Source of the DNA: Mycolicibacterium grossiae
GTDB lineage: Bacteria > Actinomycetota > Actinomycetes > Mycobacteriales > Mycobacteriaceae
Reading direction: 5' to 3'
DNA: 64,000 nt
Assembly (NCBI RefSeq): GCF_008329645.1
Contig: NZ_CP043474.1
Span: 620,001-684,000, forward strand
The translations under genes and the position numbers were made by a program. Numbering within the stretch: the first letter of the stretch is position 1; every line of letters begins with the position of its first letter. Shown one piece after another: positions 55,818-64,000 of the stretch. The notes under the pieces are model-generated. The model was not told the DNA's origin, made no database searches, and worked only from the letters and a program-made list of their open reading frames with translations.

Positions 55818-57067
55818 CCGACGGCGCCTCCGCGGTGGCGACGCAGGGCCCGACCACGCGGCGCAGCGTCGCCACGGTCGGCTCGGCGACGATCATCAGC
55901 GCGCTGTGCGGTTACGCCGTGCTCTACCTCGCCGCCCGCAACCTCGAACCGGCCGGGTTCTCGGTGTTCGCCGTGTTCTGGGGTGCGTTCGGGCTGCTGG
56001 CCGGCGCGGCCAACGGGCTGCTGCAGGAGTCCACCCGCGAGGTGCGCGAGGCCCAGGTGGTCGGCGTCGTGGCGGGACCGCGCACCCGGCCGGTCCGGGC
56101 GGCGGTCCTGGTCAGCGTCGTCGCCGCCGCGGCCGTTGCCGGCACCGCACCGCTGTGGTCGGGCCACGTCTTCGCCGAGGCCCGGTGGCTCAGCGTCGGA
56201 CTGCTCGCGGCGGGCATCGCCGGGTTCTGCCTGCACGCGACGCTGCTCGGCGTGCTGGCCGGGGTGAACCGGTGGGGGCAGTACGGCACGCTGATCGTCG
56301 GCGACGCCATCGGCCGCGTTGCGGTGGCGTCGGCGACGTTCCTGGTCGGCTGGGGTCTGGTCGGCTACCTGTGGGCGACGGTGGCCGGGTCGGTCGCGTG
56401 GCTGCTGCTGCTGCTCGCCTCACCCGCCACCCGGGAGGCCGCCCGGCTGTGGACGCCCGGCACGGTGGGCACGTTCCTGCGCGGCGCGTCGCACTCGATC
56501 GCGGCGGCCGGCGCCAGCGCGATCCTCGTCATGGGCTTCCCCGTCCTGCTGAAGGCCACGTCCGCCGACCTCGGCGCGGCCGGCGGCGTCGTGATCCTCG
56601 CGGTGACGCTGACCCGCGCTCCGCTGCTCGTCCCGCTGACCGCCATGCAGGGAAATCTCATCGCGCACTTCGTCGACAAGCGGGCATCGCGACTGCGGGC
56701 GCTGATCGCGCCGACGCTCGTCGTGCTCGGCCTCGGTGGGCTGGCGGTGGCGGTTGCGGGGCTGGCCGGACCGTGGCTGCTGCGGGTGGCGTTCGGGCCG
56801 CAGTACGTGGCCGGTGGCGGGCTGCTCGCATGGTTCACCACGGCGGCCATCGCGATCGCGCTGCTGACGCTGACCGGCGCCGCGGCGGTGGCCGCGGCGC
56901 TGCACCGTGCGTATGCGGCCGGGTGGATCGGCGCGACGCTGGCGTCGGCGCTCCTGCTGCTCCTGCCGCTGCCGCTGGAGACGAGGACCATCGTCGCGCT
57001 GCTCTGCGGACCGGTCGTCGGCATCGTCGTGCACCTGCTCGCGCTACGCAGGGCGTCACGAGGCTGA
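55814..57067 (+). CDS. Polysaccharide/lipid flippase-like membrane protein (Rv3630 orthologue)
   Basis: The 417-residue protein has about 12 transmembrane helices in the arrangement of MATE/Wzx-type exporters. The GTG start overlaps the M1 peptidase stop by 4 nt. In M. tuberculosis the corresponding gene begins the Rv3630-Rv3632 group, which also encodes a GT2 and a DUF2304 protein. It may translocate a lipid-linked glycan or the NRPS-derived product; the substrate is unknown. Confidence 0.82.
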   Translation: MTDGASAVATQGPTTRRSVATVGSATIISALCGYAVLYLAARNLEPAGFSVFAVFWGAFGLLAGAANGLLQESTREVREAQVVGVVAGPRTRPVRAAVLVSVVAAAAVAGTAPLWSGHVFAEARWLSVGLLAAGIAGFCLHATLLGVLAGVNRWGQYGTLIVGDAIGRVAVASATFLVGWGLVGYLWATVAGSVAWLLLLLASPATREAARLWTPGTVGTFLRGASHSIAAAGASAILVMGFPVLLKATSADLGAAGGVVILAVTLTRAPLLVPLTAMQGNLIAHFVDKRASRLRALIAPTLVVLGLGGLAVAVAGLAGPWLLRVAFGPQYVAGGGLLAWFTTAAIAIALLTLTGAAAVAAALHRAYAAGWIGATLASALLLLLPLPLETRTIVALLCGPVVGIVVHLLALRRASRG

Positions 57068-57076
57068 CCGTGTAAT

Positions 57077-57790
57077 TTGTTCGGCATCACCATCCCAGAG
57101 AGCCCCTATCGCGACGTGTGGATCGTCGTGCCGGCGTACACCGAGGCGACCGTGATCGCCGACGTGGTCGCCGACATCCGCGCGGTGTTCCCCAACGTCG
57201 TGTGCGTCGACGACGGCAGCCCCGACGACACCGGCGACCGGGCACTCGCCGCCGGCGCGCACGTCGTGCGGCACCCGGTGAACCTCGGCCAGGGCGCGGC
57301 GATCCAGACCGGCGTCGAGTACGCGCGCAGCAGGCCGGGGGCGGCGGTGTTCGCGACGTTCGACGCCGACGGTCAGCACCGCGTCAAGGACGTCGTCCGG
57401 ATGATCGACCGGCTGACCACCGAGGACCTCGACATCGTCGTCGGCACGCGGTTCGGCGGGCAGGTGTCCCAGCGGATGCCACCGCTGCGGCGGCTGTTGT
57501 TCCCGCTCATCGCGAAGCTCAGCCCGGCCAGCCGCCGGTTGCGACTCACCGACGCGCACAACGGGTTGCGGGTGTTCAACCGCACCGTCGCCGACGGGCT
57601 GAACCTCACGATGAACGGCATGAGCCACGCCAGCGAGTTCATCGCGGTGATCGTCGAGAACGGCTGGCGCGTCGCCGAGGAGCCGGTGGAGATCCTCTAC
57701 ACCGACTACTCGATGTCGAAGGGTCAGCCGCTCGTCAACGGCGTCAACATCGTCTTCGACGGACTCATGCGCAGGAGGATGCGGCGGTGA
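57077..57790 (+). CDS. Family 2 glycosyltransferase, polyprenyl-phosphate sugar synthase type (Rv3631 orthologue)
   Basis: The 237-residue GT-A protein has WIVVPAYTEA, the nucleotide-sugar VDDGSPDDT motif, DADGQH (metal-binding DxD equivalent) and a soluble C-terminus lacking membrane helices. It resembles dolichyl/polyprenyl-phosphate mannose or glucose synthases. DUF2304 proteins, such as the one encoded next, are frequent membrane partners. The start is a TTG at 57077, 9 bp after the flippase gene. The sugar and lipid are unknown. Confidence 0.87.
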   Translation: MFGITIPESPYRDVWIVVPAYTEATVIADVVADIRAVFPNVVCVDDGSPDDTGDRALAAGAHVVRHPVNLGQGAAIQTGVEYARSRPGAAVFATFDADGQHRVKDVVRMIDRLTTEDLDIVVGTRFGGQVSQRMPPLRRLLFPLIAKLSPASRRLRLTDAHNGLRVFNRTVADGLNLTMNGMSHASEFIAVIVENGWRVAEEPVEILYTDYSMSKGQPLVNGVNIVFDGLMRRRMRR

Positions 57791-58125
57791 ACTGGATCCA
57801 GGTACTGCTGATCGTCGCCATCGTCACGCTGCTGATGTACCTGCTGCGGTCGCGGCGCAGCGCGCAGGCACGGGCGTGGGTCAAGGTCGGCTACGTCCTG
57901 TTCGTCATCGCCGCGGTGTACGCGATCGTGCGGCCCGACGACACGACGGTCCTCGCCAATTGGCTCGGCGTCGACCGTGGTTCGGACCTGCTGGGCTACG
58001 CCCTGATCATCGCGTTCCTGTTCACCACCATCAGCACCTACATGCGGTTCAAGGACCTGGAACTCAAGTACGCCCAACTGGCGCGCGCCGTCGCGCTGGA
58101 GAGCGCGCGCACCCCCGAGGACTAG
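57787..58125 (+). CDS. DUF2304 membrane protein (Rv3632 orthologue)
   Basis: The 112-residue protein has three hydrophobic helices (about 3-20, 32-50 and 67-85) and a short charged tail. It fits DUF2304, which accompanies GT2 enzymes and probably anchors them. Its GTG overlaps the glycosyltransferase stop (GTGA). It ends the NRPS-M1-flippase-GT2-DUF2304 run. Confidence 0.87.
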   Translation: MNWIQVLLIVAIVTLLMYLLRSRRSAQARAWVKVGYVLFVIAAVYAIVRPDDTTVLANWLGVDRGSDLLGYALIIAFLFTTISTYMRFKDLELKYAQLARAVALESARTPED

Positions 58126-58136
58126 GCGTACCGCAA

Positions 58137-60887
<2,751 letters not shown>

Positions 60888-60942
60888 TACTGCGTCGGGG
60901 ATAATCGACGTGCAACGGTGACGAGGCCGTGCGTGGAAACGT
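60888..60942 (+). promoter_or_regulatory. Short gap with possible promoter before the EspA/EspE-like gene
   Basis: GGATAAT near 60898 resembles a -10 element about 40 nt upstream of the GTG start. The ribosome binding site is weak. The call is tentative. Confidence 0.25.
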
Positions 60943-63195
60943 GTGGGGGTTTCGGTGGGCGCGCTCGACGGGTTCTACTCGACGTGGTCGCAGGCTCGGC
61001 AGACGTACGGCGAGGGACCGCCGGCGAGCGGTGAGCGCTTCGATGCCAGCAGCACCCTGAACCAGCTGAAGTCCGACATGGACGCGGCCAAGCCCGAGGG
61101 TCGGTGGTCGGGCAAGGCCTCCGAGGCGTACGGCACCGCCAACGCGCAGCACCAGCAAGTCATCGGCAGGATCGGCGAGCTGGACCAGAAGCTCGCCGCG
61201 CAGGTGAACAACGCCGCGGCGCTGGTGAGCAACGGCCGCACCCAGCTCGACGAGTTGAGGACCTGGGTGACCAGCGCCGCTGCCAGCACCACCAACGACC
61301 AGGCCGGCCGCACCGTCCAGATGCAGATCGCCAAGCAGGGCCTCGCCCGGCTCACCGAGATCATGACCGGCACGCACGGCGAGATGCAGACGGTGAAGGG
61401 GAACATCACCACCATCCAGGCCGGCTACGACGAGCTGAAGCAGGACATGCGGTTCGCCAAGGAGGACAAGGGCGACGCGGACCCGTTGAAGGAGGACGAG
61501 GAGAAGCCCCCGGAAATGCATGCCCTCCCTCCGGAGGAGCAGGCCCGTCGCGACGTCGAGGATGCCCTCGCGGGCGACCAGGGCGCGGCCGGTCGCGTCG
61601 AGGAAACGCTCTCGTCGATCAAGCCCGGCCAGGATCTATCGCCCCAGCAGGATGCCTACCTGTCCCAGATGCAGTCACAGCAGAAGGGCATGAGCGTCGA
61701 CGAGTTGACCACCGCGGAGCAGCGTCTCGGTGACCACAAGAACGTGATCGCCGATTCCTGGCAGCTGATGAGCAATGACGACGTGAAGTTCTCCGGGTCG
61801 GACGGCAAGCCCGGGTCGGCGGCGATGCTGCCGGACAGTGTGCAGAAGGCATTGAACGATGCAGGCTCGACCGTGCCGATCTCGCAGCAGTTCGAGAAGC
61901 TGAAGTACGGCGATGACCTGCAGGCGATCTCCCAAATCGTTCAGGACGGAAATCCCGAGTTGCAGACGGGCACCGAACTCGATCGCAAATTGATCGTGGC
62001 GTCCGACGCCGTCATGGACACCCAGGACAATGCTCGGCCGGCGATGGGCATGCAGGAGACAGCCCAGAGTCTCTTCCAAGCCGTTGACGACGACCACCAG
62101 ATCATCAACGACCACCTGATGGGCCGAAACGGCGTGGACGTCAACGACTTCCTTCATGACGTCAACACGACCGAATGGACTGACGACGGCAGGTCCGCCG
62201 GACATCTCTTCAGCTGGACGAACGAGGAGAGTTCGGGACCGGAGGCTTGGATTGCGTCGGAGACAGCAGAGAAATACGCAAACTACATTGGGTCACACAA
62301 GGATGACTTGATGGGTATGAACGGACAGACGCTTGGCGAAGTGAATCCGGAACTGGTTCGCGGATACGCCCACGGGCTGACGCCGTATATTCCTGACATG
62401 GCTGGCTTGTCGACCGCCAATACAACCGACGCGTTCGACAATCTTGATGTCGACAACCCCATCGACCAACCACTCACCAAGGGTGTTTTCTCCGTTCTTA
62501 GTACCGACGGCGACTCATTCAACGAGTTTCACAGCGCGGCGGACGCTCAGGTGATTGCTGCCAGTCATGCATGGGCCGAAGACGTAAAGAATGGGATTCC
62601 CGTCGATAACAACGACGCGAGGATGCTTGATGCGCAAACTCTTCGAGGTCTGACAGCGGTCGGAACTCACGAGGCAGCGGAAGCTCTTGGCAGGAACGCA
62701 AGCGAGATGTACGAGCAGCAGAAGGCTGCGTACGAACGGTCGCTAGCAATCATCTCCGCGGGTTCCAGTGTGATTCCGGGTTATGGACAGTTTCTGTCCC
62801 CAGGCGTTGACGTGTTCGGCGCCACTATGCAGGATGCAATACTCGGGAAAGAGCCGACGAGCGTCGACTACACGATTACTCCCCTCAGCCAGGGAGAGTC
62901 TGCACGCTTTGCCCTAAATGCGCTCTTGGCCGCCGACGTGCCGTTGCAATCTGATGGAACCGATCTGAATGCCAACTACTTTGAACAGGTTGGCCCCGAT
63001 GAAAGGCCTCTCATCCGAGACCTGAGCGATCTTGCGCGCGACAGCATTGGGCCGAACAAGGCGGAAGCGGTTCTGACAGACGTCTTGCAGAACACCGTCA
63101 CTGAGCAGGGCGACCCAACGATTGCCATGAAGGACAAGTACGGAGACACCGTGGCGAATCCGAACCCCACACCGCCGAAAGCACCCGGCCAGTGA
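60943..63195 (+). CDS. EspA/EspE-like candidate type VII secretion effector with divergent C-terminal half
   Basis: The 750-residue protein has an N-terminal 170-residue helical domain with the EspA/EspE pattern: FYSTWSQARQTYGEGP, RWSGKASEAYG (WxG at Trp55-Gly57) and paired helices through QMQIAKQGLARLTEIM. These are features of ESX-secreted substrates. No Sec signal is present. A charged linker (175-200) leads to a large acidic C-terminal region with no recognised domain. GC falls from about 70 percent at the 5' end to about 50 percent around 62.3-62.9 kb, suggesting a recombined or foreign C-terminal module. A GTG at 60955 is an alternative start. The lipoprotein gene overlaps its end. Confidence 0.8.
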   Translation: MGVSVGALDGFYSTWSQARQTYGEGPPASGERFDASSTLNQLKSDMDAAKPEGRWSGKASEAYGTANAQHQQVIGRIGELDQKLAAQVNNAAALVSNGRTQLDELRTWVTSAAASTTNDQAGRTVQMQIAKQGLARLTEIMTGTHGEMQTVKGNITTIQAGYDELKQDMRFAKEDKGDADPLKEDEEKPPEMHALPPEEQARRDVEDALAGDQGAAGRVEETLSSIKPGQDLSPQQDAYLSQMQSQQKGMSVDELTTAEQRLGDHKNVIADSWQLMSNDDVKFSGSDGKPGSAAMLPDSVQKALNDAGSTVPISQQFEKLKYGDDLQAISQIVQDGNPELQTGTELDRKLIVASDAVMDTQDNARPAMGMQETAQSLFQAVDDDHQIINDHLMGRNGVDVNDFLHDVNTTEWTDDGRSAGHLFSWTNEESSGPEAWIASETAEKYANYIGSHKDDLMGMNGQTLGEVNPELVRGYAHGLTPYIPDMAGLSTANTTDAFDNLDVDNPIDQPLTKGVFSVLSTDGDSFNEFHSAADAQVIAASHAWAEDVKNGIPVDNNDARMLDAQTLRGLTAVGTHEAAEALGRNASEMYEQQKAAYERSLAIISAGSSVIPGYGQFLSPGVDVFGATMQDAILGKEPTSVDYTITPLSQGESARFALNALLAADVPLQSDGTDLNANYFEQVGPDERPLIRDLSDLARDSIGPNKAEAVLTDVLQNTVTEQGDPTIAMKDKYGDTVANPNPTPPKAPGQ

Positions 63196-63998
63196 AGGCA
63201 ACGAGGGCTATCGCCCTGAGTTTCGCCCTGATCGGCCTTGTCGCTTGTGCCGAAAGTGACGTTACGCCGCCGCAAGACGGTCACTGGTCGGGCGTCCTGG
63301 CCGACGTGCGGGTGCAGTGGAGTGCCGCGGAGGGCATCGATCTCACGACAGGCCCCGCCGTAGCCGTTCGCGCGTACCTCGAGTCGTACAACCTCGTCCA
63401 GTTGAGCGGGTCCTTCGCGAAGGCGTACGACGGGTTCGAGTCTGCTGTGCCCGAGAACGAGCCACCGGATGACGTCGCCAATCCCGCTGCCTTTGACCGT
63501 CGTCCGACTACCGACGTACCGGTGTCTGCTCCCCTGAGCGGCAACATCAAGTTCCGTGTCCAATCCGAGTCCGTAGCACCGGACACGGCGAACGTCGTCG
63601 TGTGCAGTTTCACCTACGGACTCGGCGAGAAACAGGGAGACGGCCAGTACGAGAGCGTAGCCACCGGCGGTCCCCTTGACTCACGCGGCATTGCGGGCAT
63701 CCGACTCGATCTCGAACCACCCGCTGATGCCCCACCGATCGAACAACCCCAGGCCGGGGCCGCTCTGAGCCCGGCATCGAATGTCTTCGGCGGGTGGAAG
63801 ATTGTCGGCCGTCTCGACTCCAAGTCGGCGGGCCAGGAATGGCCGGAAGCTGAAGCAGTGCAGAAGGCTTGCATCGCCGAGGCGCCGGACCCCCTTCCTA
63901 TCCGAAACAACCTCTTGCAGGGCCCACGACCCCTTGAAGGCAACTTCGAGGGCAATTCTCCGGCTCCGGGATGGCCCGAGGCCCCGTCGAACAAGTGA
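63192..63998 (+). CDS. Lipoprotein coupled to the EspA/EspE-like protein
   Basis: The 268-residue protein has a signal peptide with lipobox LVAC (Cys19), so it should be lipid-anchored on the outer face of the membrane. The remainder contains a beta-rich segment and a Pro-rich, probably disordered, last 60 residues. No domain is recognised. Its GTG overlaps the upstream stop (GTGA), so the two proteins are made together. It could be a partner, receptor or immunity-type protein for the upstream product; that is inference. GC (near 62 percent) is also below average. Confidence 0.78.
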   Translation: MKATRAIALSFALIGLVACAESDVTPPQDGHWSGVLADVRVQWSAAEGIDLTTGPAVAVRAYLESYNLVQLSGSFAKAYDGFESAVPENEPPDDVANPAAFDRRPTTDVPVSAPLSGNIKFRVQSESVAPDTANVVVCSFTYGLGEKQGDGQYESVATGGPLDSRGIAGIRLDLEPPADAPPIEQPQAGAALSPASNVFGGWKIVGRLDSKSAGQEWPEAEAVQKACIAEAPDPLPIRNNLLQGPRPLEGNFEGNSPAPGWPEAPSNK

Positions 63999-64000
63999 GT

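Overview
The window is chromosomal DNA of a mycobacterium, most likely an environmental, fast-growing type (Mycolicibacterium-like). The evidence is GC near 70 percent, mycobacteria-specific genes (lsr2, clpC1, mhuD, lpqF, lpqG, an EspA/EspE-like protein) and a gene order that follows M. tuberculosis H37Rv from about Rv3589 (mutY) to Rv3635. Orthologue names come from remembered gene order and protein features; no search was run.

Conserved core, 1-31 kb. The end of mutY is followed by a cyclase fused to a degenerate alpha/beta hydrolase, a GlxA-type regulator, a hydrolase, the haem-degrading mhuD and the lipoprotein gene lpqF. Next comes a cobalamin-riboswitch-controlled cbtB-cbtA-phosphatase unit. 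Then follow clpC1, lsr2, lysS, a divergent PLP amino-acid lyase gene, and a long minus-strand run for pantothenate/CoA (panC, panD, coaX, a DUF2520 protein) and folate (folE, folP, folB, folK), headed by ftsH. lpqG, a molybdopterin oxidoreductase, hpt, tilS, a zinc metalloprotease, dacB and ppa close the core. The espACD/ephA/PE-PPE block that H37Rv carries between ftsH and lpqG is absent.

Accessory segment, 31-55.8 kb, between the orthologues of ppa (Rv3628) and Rv3630. It holds an OHCU-decarboxylase-like protein that lacks the key histidine, an acyltransferase-3 protein, and a two-part aldarate (glucarate/galactarate) catabolic locus. One arm is an Opp-type ABC transporter, a TauE/SafE permease, an IclR regulator, glucarate dehydratase and a 2-hydroxyacid dehydrogenase. 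The other arm is a semialdehyde dehydrogenase, 5-dehydro-4-deoxyglucarate dehydratase, a second glucarate-dehydratase-family enzyme and a LysR regulator, with another 2-hydroxyacid dehydrogenase nearby. Together they would convert glucarate to 2-oxoglutarate. Three promoters of the locus share a 13-bp element at the -35 position.

The most striking gene is at 50.5-54.5 kb: a Pls/PosA-type one-module NRPS with the full epsilon-poly-lysine-synthetase layout (A-PCP, six membrane segments, three beta-helix acyltransferase-like domains). Its adenylation pocket reads close to a lysine code. It overlaps by GTGA with an M1 metallopeptidase, which overlaps a flippase-like protein; a GT2 glycosyltransferase and a DUF2304 protein follow. 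Then come galE1 and a large membrane protein.

The right end, 60.9-64 kb, carries an EspA/EspE-like type VII secretion candidate whose C-terminal half drops from about 70 to about 50 percent GC. It is translationally coupled to a lipoprotein gene. This has the look of a modular effector with a partner protein.

Many genes have a TANNNT box 6-8 nt before the start codon, which fits the leaderless transcripts common in mycobacteria. No tRNA, rRNA, CRISPR array, insertion sequence or prophage was seen.
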